Shown here one piece after another: positions 1-5,530 of a stretch of DNA of 5,815 nucleotides. Under the pieces are notes generated by a model. That model did not search any database, was not told the origin of the DNA, and saw nothing but the letters and a program-made list of their open reading frames with translations. Position 1 is the first letter of the stretch. The number at the start of each line of letters is the position of its first letter. This stretch comes from an uncultured Macromonas sp. (GTDB lineage Bacteria; Pseudomonadota; Gammaproteobacteria; Burkholderiales; Burkholderiaceae). The DNA lies in assembly GCA_946481585.1 (NCBI GenBank), contig CAMLOF010000197.1, positions 1 through 5,815 of the forward strand, given 5' to 3'. The position numbers and the translations under genes were made by a program.

Positions 1-1274
1 CTGGCGAACTGCGCGCTGCCCCAGCGCTGCACTTCCTCGGTCAAGGGTGAGCCGGTGCTGCCCAGCGCTCGTATGCGGTGCAGGTCAAAGCCATCGACTT
101 GCAGGGCTGGCAGGTCCACGCCTGCCTTCATGCAGTTGGCGTAGTAAGCCGCGCCAGCGCCAAAGAAGGTGACCTTGTGCCGAGCGGCAAAGCGCCACAG
201 CACGTTCCAGTCGGGCTGTTCCTTGCTGCCGCCGGGGTTGCCGTCGTACAGCACGATGGTGGCGCCTGCGGCCAGACCGGTCACCTGAACGTTCCACATC
301 ACCCAGCCCGTGGAGCTGTACCAGTGGAAGCGCTCACCCAGGCTGTTGGCAGCAAAGCTGGCCCCCACGTCGTTGTGCAGCACCAGGGCCGACAGCAGGG
401 TGAGCAAAATGCCGCCGTGCCCATGCACGATGGGCTTGGGCAGGCCGGTGGTGCCGCTGGAATACACCACCCACAGCGGGTGATCGAACGGCACCCATTC
501 CGGCTCGAAGGCGGCGGTGGCGGCGTTCTCGCGGTCGGTCAGGGCCTCGAAGTCGGCCGCGCCAGGCACGCGTTCGGCAGCGTAGGGGGTGCGCAGGGTC
601 ACCACATGCTGCAGGCTGGGCAGGCCGTCGCGCAGTTCGGCCACGGTAGCCGAGCGGTCCATGGGGCGGCCCCCGTAGTGCACGCCATCGGCGGCAATCA
701 GCACCACGGGTTCGATCTGGCTGAAGCGGTCGAGCACGGCGGCGGTGCCCATGTCGGGCGCGCACAGGCTCCATACAGCGCCGATGCTGGCGCACGCCAG
801 CATGGCCACGGCCGTTTCGGGCACGTTGGGCAGGTAGGCCGCCACGCGGTCGCCGCGCTGCACGCCCATGTCCTTCAACGCCAGCGCCAGGGAAGCCACC
901 TGGCGGCGCAGGTCGGGCCACTTCAGCACGCGCACGCGGCCGCGCTCGTCCTCGCTGATGATGGCGGGGTGCCCGGCGGCGTGGGCCGCGTCAGCATGGC
1001 GCAGCACCTGCCGGGTGTAGTTCACCTGCGCGCCGGGGAACCAATGGAATTCGGGCATGGGGCCGCCCGTCAGCACAGCGCTGTGCGGTGTGGGCGATTG
1101 CAGCTCGAAGTAGTCCCAGATGCTCTGCCAGAAGCCGCTCAGGTCGGTGGTGGACCAGCGCCACAGGTCTTGGTAGCTGTCGAACGTCAACCCACGCTGC
1201 TCGCGCAGCCAGTTCTGGTACAGGCGCATCTGGGGTACGTAGGGCGGCGCGGGGTTGGCGCTGGCGGTTTGCAT
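1..1274 (-). CDS. aacS: Acetoacetate-CoA ligase (acetoacetyl-CoA synthetase), N-terminal part, cut by window edge
   Basis: The enzyme activates acetoacetate to acetoacetyl-CoA with ATP and CoA in the cytoplasm, linking ketone-body or PHB breakdown to acetyl-CoA metabolism. The frame opens at the ATG at 1274 and stays open for 424 codons to the left edge; full-length members have about 650-680 residues, so the C-terminal third lies outside. An ACAS_N-like segment (about residues 33-95) holds DLWRWS, FW..IWDYF and WFPGAQVNYT. The AMP-binding domain follows, with the phosphate-binding loop YSSGTTGLPKP at 271-281, then PIVHGHGGI, HWYSSTGWVMWN near 317-328 and LGSTGSPL at 404-411. The pairing of PIVHGHGG with YSSTGW, and GVHYGGRPMDR near residue 200, favours the acetoacetate branch over acetyl- or propionyl-CoA synthetase. 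AGGAG at 1283-1287, 8 bases upstream, fixes the start. It is divergent from the permease gene. Substrate is inferred from family resemblance. Confidence 0.88.
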   Translation of the reverse strand, partial: MQTASANPAPPYVPQMRLYQNWLREQRGLTFDSYQDLWRWSTTDLSGFWQSIWDYFELQSPTPHSAVLTGGPMPEFHWFPGAQVNYTRQVLRHADAAHAAGHPAIISEDERGRVRVLKWPDLRRQVASLALALKDMGVQRGDRVAAYLPNVPETAVAMLACASIGAVWSLCAPDMGTAAVLDRFSQIEPVVLIAADGVHYGGRPMDRSATVAELRDGLPSLQHVVTLRTPYAAERVPGAADFEALTDRENAATAAFEPEWVPFDHPLWVVYSSGTTGLPKPIVHGHGGILLTLLSALVLHNDVGASFAANSLGERFHWYSSTGWVMWNVQVTGLAAGATIVLYDGNPGGSKEQPDWNVLWRFAARHKVTFFGAGAAYYANCMKAGVDLPALQVDGFDLHRIRALGSTGSPLTEEVQRWGSAQFA

Positions 1275-1282
1275 CTTTGTGT

Positions 1283-1287
1283 CTCCT
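1283..1287 (-). promoter_or_regulatory. Ribosome binding site of the acetoacetate-CoA ligase gene
   Basis: AGGAG on the minus strand, 8 bases before the ATG at 1274. It supports this start over the internal Met codon at residue 16. Confidence 0.75.
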
Positions 1288-1311
1288 GAAGGCGGAGCAT
1301 AGGCCAATCAC

Positions 1312-1406
1312 AAATTTGGTTTCTATCGCCTGGGCGTCAGGGGCGCAACCCCGTGGCTTGCCTGCACACCTTTGGTGCGGGCAGAATCTCGCCACTTTCC
1401 AAATTT
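1312..1406 (+). promoter_or_regulatory. Putative structured mRNA leader of the nucleobase permease gene
   Basis: Nested complementary segments can be paired by eye. A perfect 8-base outer helix joins AAATTTGG (1312-1319) to CCAAATTT (1399-1406). Inside it, GGCG (1333-1336) can pair with CGCC (1390-1393). That helix encloses two hairpins: GGGG/CCCC (1340-1343 with 1349-1352, loop CGCAA) and an 8-pair stem with one G-U (1360-1367 with 1375-1382, loop ACCTTTG). The outer helix ends one base before the GAGGAG ribosome binding site at 1408-1413. This layout fits a cis-regulatory RNA. I could not match it to a known riboswitch class, and no convincing promoter was found upstream of 1312. The AAATTT repeats could instead be protein operators shared with the divergent ligase gene. 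Confidence 0.35.
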
Positions 1407-1407
1407 C

Positions 1408-1413
1408 GAGGAG
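1408..1413 (+). promoter_or_regulatory. Ribosome binding site of the permease gene
   Basis: GAGGAG followed by TGAG lies 11 bases before the ATG at 1425. The spacing is slightly long, but the extended complementarity (GGAG then TGA) supports this start. The in-frame ATG at 1353 lies inside the predicted leader structure and has no such site. Confidence 0.6.
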
Positions 1414-1424
1414 TGAGATTCACC

Positions 1425-2705
1425 ATGTTCCAATGGACAGAAAAATCCGACGCGGCCCTGCAGGCGGGCGGCGTCATCGGCCCTGACGAACGGCTACCCT
1501 GGCCGCAGACCACCGTCATGGGCGTGCAGCACCTCATCGCCATGTTCGGCGCCACGGTGCTCGCGCCCATCCTCATGGGGTTCGACCCCAACGTTGCCAT
1601 CCTCATGAGCGGCATCGGCACGCTCATCTTCTTCGTCATGACCGGCGGCAAGGTGCCCAGCTATCTGGGTTCCAGCTTTGCCTTCATTGGTGTGGTGATC
1701 GCGGCCAGCGGCTACGCAGGGCAGGGGCCCAACGGCAACATCGGCGTGGCGCTGGGCGGCATCATCGCCTGCGGCGCGGTGTACTTTGCCATCGGTGCCA
1801 TCGTGCAGGCGGTGGGCACGGGCTGGATCGAGCGCTTCATGCCCCCCGTGGTCACCGGCTCGGTGGTGGCGGTCATCGGGCTCAACCTGGCTGGCATCCC
1901 CATCAAGAACATGGCGCCCACGGGTTTTGACGCGTGGATGCAGGGCGTCACCTTCGTGTGCGTGGCGCTGGTGGCGGTGTTCACCAGCGGCATGGTGCAG
2001 CGCCTGCTCATCCTCATGGGTCTCATCATTGCCAGCGTCATCTACGCGGTGCTCACCAACGGCATGGGCCTGGGCAAACCCATGGACCTGAGCGGCATTG
2101 CCAACGCGGCGTGGATCGGCATGCCCAACTTCAGCGCCCCGGTGTTCAGTGCCAACGCCATGTTGCTGATCGCGCCCGTGGCCATCATCCTGGTGGCCGA
2201 GAACCTGGGCCACATCAAGGCCGTGACCGCCATGACCGGCAAGAACCTGGACCAGTACATGGGCCGTGCCTTCATGGGCGACGGCGTGGCCACCATGGTT
2301 GCGGGCAGCGCCGGGGGCACGGGTGTCACCACCTACGCCGAAAACATCGGCGTCATGGCCGCCACCAAGATCTACTCCACCGCCATCTTCGTGGTGGCTG
2401 GTGCCATGGCTGTCGTGCTGGGTTTCAGCCCCAAGTTTGGTGCCGTCATCCAGGCCATTCCGCTGGCCGTCATGGGTGGCGTGTCCATCGTGGTGTTCGG
2501 GCTCATCGCCATCGCGGGCGCCAAGATCTGGGTGGACAACCGCGTGGACTTCTCCAACAACAAGAACCTGCTGGTGGCCGCCATCACCCTGGTGCTGGGC
2601 ACGGGCGACTACACCCTCAGGTTCGGTGAATTCGCGCTGGGCGGCATCGGGACGGCCACTTTCGGCGCCATCCTCCTGCACGCCCTGCTCAACCGCAAGG
2701 GCTGA
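1425..2705 (+). CDS. rutG: NCS2 family uracil/xanthine permease, RutG/UraA type
   Basis: An inner-membrane nucleobase:proton symporter of 426 residues, close to the usual 430-440 of RutG. Hydrophobic segments run through the whole length, consistent with the 14-segment NCS2 fold. Diagnostic stretches are LPWPQTT..GVQHLIAMFGATVLAPILMGFDPN (25-56 region), GGKVPSYLGSSFAF (74-87), VAENLGHIKAV (257-267), TGVTTYAENIGVMA (299-312), GFSPKFGAVIQAIPLAVMGG (333-352) and GGIGTATFGAILL (406-418). By alignment from memory, E259, H263 and E306 correspond to the E. coli UraA uracil-site residues E241, H245 and E290. The MTGKNLDQYMGRAF and FSPKFGA stretches are closer to RutG than to UraA. No other rut genes adjoin it, so a role in the Rut pathway is not supported; general uracil, thymine or xanthine uptake is likelier. 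The start is set by the GAGGAG site. An intrinsic terminator follows 18 bases after the stop, so it is probably monocistronic. Confidence 0.92.
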   Translation: MFQWTEKSDAALQAGGVIGPDERLPWPQTTVMGVQHLIAMFGATVLAPILMGFDPNVAILMSGIGTLIFFVMTGGKVPSYLGSSFAFIGVVIAASGYAGQGPNGNIGVALGGIIACGAVYFAIGAIVQAVGTGWIERFMPPVVTGSVVAVIGLNLAGIPIKNMAPTGFDAWMQGVTFVCVALVAVFTSGMVQRLLILMGLIIASVIYAVLTNGMGLGKPMDLSGIANAAWIGMPNFSAPVFSANAMLLIAPVAIILVAENLGHIKAVTAMTGKNLDQYMGRAFMGDGVATMVAGSAGGTGVTTYAENIGVMAATKIYSTAIFVVAGAMAVVLGFSPKFGAVIQAIPLAVMGGVSIVVFGLIAIAGAKIWVDNRVDFSNNKNLLVAAITLVLGTGDYTLRFGEFALGGIGTATFGAILLHALLNRKG

Positions 2706-2723
2706 TCCGTCGCGCGTCACGCC

Positions 2724-2760
2724 AAGGCCTGCTTGCCCGCCGGGGCGGCAGGCCTTTTTT
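2724..2760 (+). terminator. Rho-independent terminator after the permease gene
   Basis: A 9-pair stem AAGGCCTGC (2724-2732) with GCAGGCCTT (2748-2756) runs into six T residues at 2755-2760. GCCC (2735-2738) with GGGC (2743-2746) extends the helix inward after a two-base bulge, leaving a short GCCG loop. It separates the permease transcript from the DJ-1/PfpI gene. Confidence 0.9.
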
Positions 2761-2864
2761 GTATCTTCCGGCTTCGTCAGGGTAAACCCGCTGCGCCGCA
2801 GTAACCGGCTATTACCCCTTGTGCCAACCGCCCGCCAACAATCAAAGCCCGATCCACGCTATCC

Positions 2865-2870
2865 AAGGAG
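2865..2870 (+). promoter_or_regulatory. Ribosome binding site of the DJ-1/PfpI gene
   Basis: AAGGAG ends 6 bases before the ATG at 2877, an ideal spacing. The 106 bases between the terminator and this site presumably hold the promoter, but no convincing -35/-10 pair was seen. Confidence 0.75.
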
Positions 2871-2876
2871 ACTCCG

Positions 2877-3455
2877 ATGGGCAAGAGGCTGTTGATGATC
2901 TGCGGTGACTACTGCGAAGACTACGAAACCATGGTGCCCTTCCAGGCACTGCAGGCCGTTGGCCACACGGTGCACGCCGTTGCTCCCGACAAGAAAGCTG
3001 GCGACTGGATCCACACGGCCATCCACGACTTCGAGGGTGCCCAGACCTACAGCGAAAAGCCGGGCCACCGCTTCACGCTCAACGCCAACTTCGCCGACGT
3101 GAAGCCCGAGAATTACGACGCGCTGGTGATTCCCGGAGGGCGCGGCCCCGAGTACCTGCGTATGCACGCCAGCGTGGTGGCCATGGTCAAACACTTCACC
3201 GGCAGTGGCAAACCGGTGGCGGCCATCTGCCACGGTGCCCAGCTGCTCGCTGCCACAGGCGACATCAAAGGCCGCACCATCTCGGCTTATCCGGCCTGTC
3301 AGGTGGAGGTGGAGCTTGCGGGCGCCACCTACGCGCCCATCGCGGTGGACCAGGCGGTCACCGACGGGCCTTTCGTCACCGCGCCAGCGTGGCCAGCACA
3401 CCCTGCGTGGATTGCGCAGTTCCTGGAGGTGCTGGGCACCCGCATCAGCCACTGA
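2877..3455 (+). CDS. DJ-1/PfpI family protein (class I glutamine amidotransferase-like)
   Basis: A 192-residue cytoplasmic protein of the DJ-1/ThiJ/PfpI superfamily, at the long end of the usual 165-190 for single-domain members. The fold signatures are in order: strand 1 with CGDYCEDYE (residues 9-17, supplying the conserved acidic residue, probably E14 or E17), [15 protein letters not shown] (81-95), the nucleophile elbow [10 protein letters not shown] (115-124) with C118 followed by H119, and a C-terminal [16 protein letters not shown] (163-178). The Cys-His pair and GGRGPEYLR resemble PfpI-type intracellular peptidase or deglycase/glyoxalase relatives. Activity in this family is disputed and varied (protease, glyoxalase III, chaperone, stress protein), so no substrate is assigned. 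A strong RBS precedes the start. The RHH gene starts 60 bases downstream on the same strand and could be cotranscribed. Confidence 0.88.
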   Translation: MGKRLLMICGDYCEDYETMVPFQALQAVGHTVHAVAPDKKAGDWIHTAIHDFEGAQTYSEKPGHRFTLNANFADVKPENYDALVIPGGRGPEYLRMHASVVAMVKHFTGSGKPVAAICHGAQLLAATGDIKGRTISAYPACQVEVELAGATYAPIAVDQAVTDGPFVTAPAWPAHPAWIAQFLEVLGTRISH

Positions 3456-3458
3456 TGC
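3442..3458 (+). repeat. Perfect inverted repeat across the DJ-1/PfpI stop codon
   Basis: GCATCAG (3442-3448) and CTGATGC (3452-3458) form a 7-pair stem with a three-base CCA loop, and the TGA stop at 3453-3455 lies in the second arm. It is followed by an A run (3460-3465), not a T run, so it is not a classic intrinsic terminator on the plus strand. It may stabilise the mRNA 3' end or contribute to weak termination. Confidence 0.45.
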
Positions 3459-3503
3459 CAAAAAACGCCCGGGCGGCGCACAATGCGCGCTGGATCACCG
3501 CGC

Positions 3504-3508
3504 AGGAG
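3504..3508 (+). promoter_or_regulatory. Ribosome binding site of the RHH gene
   Basis: AGGAG lies 7 bases before the ATG at 3516. It decides against the in-frame ATG at 3483, which has no ribosome binding site and sits within a GCGCA-CAA-TGCGC hairpin (3476-3488). Confidence 0.7.
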
Positions 3509-3515
3509 TGTCGTC

Positions 3516-3938
3516 ATGTGTGAAATCTTCATCAGTGCCGATCCCGACAGCTACGCCAGCCGCACCCGCTCGGTGCGGCTGCATGGCGTGGTCACCAGCA
3601 TCCGGCTGGAGAACCTTTACTGGGATGTGCTGGCAGAAATCGGCGAGCGCGACGGCATGACCGTGGTGCAACTGATCGAGAAGCTCTACGACGAACTGGT
3701 TGCCGCACGTGGTGAGGTGGGCAACTTCGCGTCCTTCCTGCGGGTGAGCGCCCTGCGGTACATGGCCTTGCAGGCACATGACCGCATCCCCATGGACAAG
3801 GCCGTGCCCATCCGCTCGCTCGACGCCCGCGCCGTCCTGCAGGCGCTGCCGTCACATTGGGCACTGACCCCTTCGGGGGCCCGGCACCACGGAGATGCCG
3901 GACCACCCGCCGATCAGTCGATCTTCACGTACTCGTAG
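3516..3938 (+). CDS. Small ribbon-helix-helix domain protein (RHH_4-like), putative DNA-binding regulator
   Basis: The frame codes for 140 residues. The first 90 or so carry the recognisable part: MCEIFISADP, then a basic strand RSVRLHGVVTSIRLEN (about 18-33) and two helices, LYWDVLAEIGERDG and TVVQLIEKLYDELV, followed by NFASFLRVSALRYM (70-83). This matches the RHH_4 pattern of a beta strand and two helices that dimerise to bind DNA; regulation of transcription is inferred from the fold, and the target is unknown. The tail after about residue 110 is low-complexity and GC-driven, is encoded across two strong hairpins, and ends 25 bases inside the convergent boxB gene. Members I recall are nearer 100-120 residues, so the tail may be a run-on. 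A weak CACAAT -10-like hexamer at 3479-3484 hints at its own promoter; otherwise it would be read from the DJ-1/PfpI gene. Confidence 0.75.
   Translation: MCEIFISADPDSYASRTRSVRLHGVVTSIRLENLYWDVLAEIGERDGMTVVQLIEKLYDELVAARGEVGNFASFLRVSALRYMALQAHDRIPMDKAVPIRSLDARAVLQALPSHWALTPSGARHHGDAGPPADQSIFTYS
3868..3901. terminator. Two adjacent hairpins between the convergent RHH and boxB genes, possible bidirectional termination region
   Basis: CCCC-TTCG-GGGG (3868-3879) is a C(UUCG)G tetraloop hairpin on the plus strand. CCGGCA/TGCCGG (3881-3886 with 3896-3901) follows at once, with a nine-base loop. Neither is followed by a T run on either strand. The position, 13 bases after the boxB stop and just before the end of the RHH frame, suggests transcript-end structures that stop or stabilise both messages. 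Confidence 0.4.
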
Positions 3939-5404
3939 TCCACCGGCTGCTGGTTGATGCCCATGCGGGGAGGGGCGATCCAGCTGGCGTATTCGCCGGG
4001 CTGGTGGCAGGGCTGCATCAGCGAGTTGATGAAGGCCATGTCGGCGTCGTTGGGCAGCCATTCGCCCTGGCCAGCTTGCCACTCGGCTTCGGTGAGCAGG
4101 CGGCCGTCGGGGCTGATGCGGTGGCCCGCGAACTCGCCGATGCGGCGGTTGAAGCCCTTGTGCGGCTGGGTGATGCGGAAGTCGATGCCCGCCTTCTCGA
4201 TCACCTTGTTCCAGCGGTCGATGCCGCCCTGGCAGTCGGCGATGTAGTCGTCCAGCAGGCGGCTGTTGATGGCGCGCAGCGCGGGCACGTCTTCCTTCAC
4301 CAGCTTGCCGTCCACCACGCGCTCCACGGCGTAGGTGTCGTTCTGCAGTTCGTGGTCGTCCTTCAGGTTGGCTTCGTTGAAGCGGCCCTTCAGTCCGGCG
4401 CTGAAGGCGTCGGCGGCGTTGGACGAAATCTCGGAGCCGAACAGGTCGCGCGTCACGCTCATGTGGAAGTTGGCCTTGCGCTGCAGCAGCGGCAGGTCCA
4501 CCACGCCCAGCTTGCGGATGGCTTCCACGTCATACGGGTCTTTGATGCCCGCCTTGACCATGGCGTTGCAGGTGGCCTCGATGGTGCGGCCCACACCGGT
4601 TTCGCCCACAAACAGGTGGTGCGCCTCTTCCGTCAGCATGAAGCGGCAGCTGCGGCTCAGCGGGTCGAAGCCGCTTTCGGCCAGCGCGGCGAGTTGCATC
4701 TTGCCGTCGCGGTCGGTGAAGTAGGTGAACATGAAGAAGCTCAGCCAGTCGGGCGTGCGCTCGTTGAAGGCGCCCAGGATGCGCGGGTTGTCTTGCTGGC
4801 CGCTGCGGCGTTCCAGCAGGGCTTGGGCTTCCTCGCGGCCGTCCTTGCCAAAGTACTTGACGAGCAAGTACACCATGGCCCACAGGTGGCGGCCTTCTTC
4901 CACGTTCACCTGGAACAGGTTGCGCATGTCGTACAGGCTGGGCGCGGTCTTGCCCAGGTAGCGCTGCTGTTCAACGGAGGCGGGTTCCGTGTCGGCCTGG
5001 ATGACGATGAGGCGGCGCAGCAGCGAACGGTATTCACCGGGCACCTCTTGCCACGCGGGCTCGCCCTTGTGGCGGCCACAGGGAATGGTGCGGCCTTCCA
5101 CCTTGGGCGCCAGCAGAATGCCCCAGCGGTACTCGGGCATCTTCACGTAACCAAACTTGGCCCAGCCCGCCGGGTCCACGCCCACGGCGGTGCGCAGGTA
5201 CACGTCGGCTTCCTGGAAGCCGTCGGGCCCCATGTCCTTCCACCAGTCCAGGTAGCCGGGGTGCCAGCTTTCCAGCGCGCGCAGCAGCGTGCGGTCCGAC
5301 GACAAATCCACGTTGTTGGGAATGGTGTCGTCGTAGCTCACTTCAACAAAACGGTCGCTGTTGACCGACTCGGGGGCTTCGATCAGGGTGTCTTCCTGGC
5401 TCAT
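3914..5404 (-). CDS. boxB: Benzoyl-CoA 2,3-epoxidase, oxygenase component BoxB
   Basis: BoxB is a soluble class I di-iron protein that, with the reductase BoxA, converts benzoyl-CoA, O2 and NADPH to 2,3-epoxybenzoyl-CoA in the aerobic hybrid pathway; BoxC then opens the ring. The gene codes for 496 residues. Di-iron motifs are visible: VIQADTE (134-140), NVEEGRHLWAMVYLL (167-181), TYFTDRDGK (227-235) and LTEEAHHLFVGETG (257-270). Using the ligands I recall for Azoarcus evansii BoxB with a constant offset of 20, the expected iron ligands are Q136, E140, E170, H173, D231 and E260, and all are present. The C-terminal APPRMGINQQPVDYEYVKI is typical of the family. Length exceeds the usual ~475 residues because of a polar N-terminal extension. 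AGGAG at 5411-5415, 6 bases before the ATG, supports the long start. No boxA or boxC adjoins it; downstream lies the convergent RHH gene. Confidence 0.96.
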   Translation of the reverse strand: MSQEDTLIEAPESVNSDRFVEVSYDDTIPNNVDLSSDRTLLRALESWHPGYLDWWKDMGPDGFQEADVYLRTAVGVDPAGWAKFGYVKMPEYRWGILLAPKVEGRTIPCGRHKGEPAWQEVPGEYRSLLRRLIVIQADTEPASVEQQRYLGKTAPSLYDMRNLFQVNVEEGRHLWAMVYLLVKYFGKDGREEAQALLERRSGQQDNPRILGAFNERTPDWLSFFMFTYFTDRDGKMQLAALAESGFDPLSRSCRFMLTEEAHHLFVGETGVGRTIEATCNAMVKAGIKDPYDVEAIRKLGVVDLPLLQRKANFHMSVTRDLFGSEISSNAADAFSAGLKGRFNEANLKDDHELQNDTYAVERVVDGKLVKEDVPALRAINSRLLDDYIADCQGGIDRWNKVIEKAGIDFRITQPHKGFNRRIGEFAGHRISPDGRLLTEAEWQAGQGEWLPNDADMAFINSLMQPCHQPGEYASWIAPPRMGINQQPVDYEYVKID

Positions 5405-5410
5405 GCGGGT

Positions 5411-5415
5411 CTCCT
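5411..5415 (-). promoter_or_regulatory. Ribosome binding site of boxB
   Basis: AGGAG on the minus strand, 6 bases before the ATG at 5404. It supports the N-terminally extended start. Confidence 0.8.
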
Positions 5416-5428
5416 GGGTGGATGAGTA

Positions 5429-5442
5429 TGCACTTTAGTGCT
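5429..5442. promoter_or_regulatory. BoxR/BzdR-like operator candidate A, downstream of the boxB start point
   Basis: TGCA-CTTTAG-TGCT matches the TGCA-N6-TGCA arrangement I recall for BoxR operators at 7 of 8 positions. It also contains a perfect 12-base palindrome, GCACT-TT-AGTGC (5430-5441). It lies about 16-29 bases downstream of the predicted boxB transcription start, a typical place for a repressor block. Confidence 0.45.
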
Positions 5443-5460
5443 TCTGCTATTGAAGCGATG

Positions 5461-5474
5461 TGCAGTATCGTGCC
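5461..5474. promoter_or_regulatory. BoxR/BzdR-like operator candidate B, covering the boxB -10
   Basis: TGCA-GTATCG-TGCC is a second 7-of-8 match to TGCA-N6-TGCA, in the same orientation as site A and starting exactly 32 bases from it, about three helical turns. It overlaps the predicted -10 hexamer, so a bound repressor would exclude RNA polymerase. Confidence 0.45.
5464..5469 (-). promoter_or_regulatory. Putative boxB -10 hexamer
   Basis: GATACT on the minus strand matches TATAAT at 4 of 6 positions. No good -35 lies 16-18 bases upstream; an activator-dependent promoter would explain this. The predicted start point is about 5457, giving a 53-base leader. The FNR box centre then falls at -41.5. 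Confidence 0.4.
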
Positions 5475-5491
5475 TGGATTGGGTGTGGGAT

Positions 5492-5505
5492 TTGAGCCAG
5501 ATCAA
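5492..5505. promoter_or_regulatory. FNR/ANR-type box in the boxB control region
   Basis: TTGAG-CCAG-ATCAA matches the FNR/ANR consensus TTGAT-N4-ATCAA at 9 of 10 positions; flanking T and A extend the symmetry to TTTGA...TCAAA. It is centred 41.5 bases upstream of the start point predicted from GATACT, the standard position for class II activation. It is also about 66 bases upstream of a possible start for the divergent rod-like gene, so it could act on both. Confidence 0.6.
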
Positions 5506-5530
5506 ACCGCGTGCAGATGACGGGCGGACT

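Noticed and set aside
78..1289. Long plus-strand open frame of about 400 codons opposite the acetoacetate-CoA ligase gene
   Set aside because: Its translation is rich in His, Gly, Ala and Gln with no domain character. It is the antisense shadow of a clear acyl-CoA synthetase frame in GC-rich DNA.
1298..1319. Possible promoter or CCAA/TTGG operator between the ligase and permease genes
   Set aside because: The -10-like hexamers (CATAGG on plus, TATGCT on minus) lack acceptable -35 partners, and the inverted repeat is imperfect (4 of 5 arm positions). Too weak to list as a separate feature.
1353..1424. Upstream in-frame ATG that would add 24 residues to the permease
   Set aside because: It has no ribosome binding site and lies within the predicted leader structure. 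The ATG at 1425 follows GAGGAG and gives the family-typical N-terminus.
1494..2720. Minus-strand open frame of about 400 codons across the permease gene
   Set aside because: The product is a His/Asp/Gly-rich hydrophilic string typical of reading a membrane-protein gene backwards. The plus-strand frame is a full-length NCS2 permease.
3483..3515. Upstream in-frame ATG for the RHH gene
   Set aside because: It lies inside a hairpin without a ribosome binding site, whereas AGGAG at 3504-3508 is well placed for the ATG at 3516.
3857..5425. Long plus-strand open frame of 522 codons covering boxB
   Set aside because: It mirrors boxB, which has unmistakable di-iron and C-terminal family motifs. The plus-strand product has biased composition and no recognisable domain or ribosome binding site.
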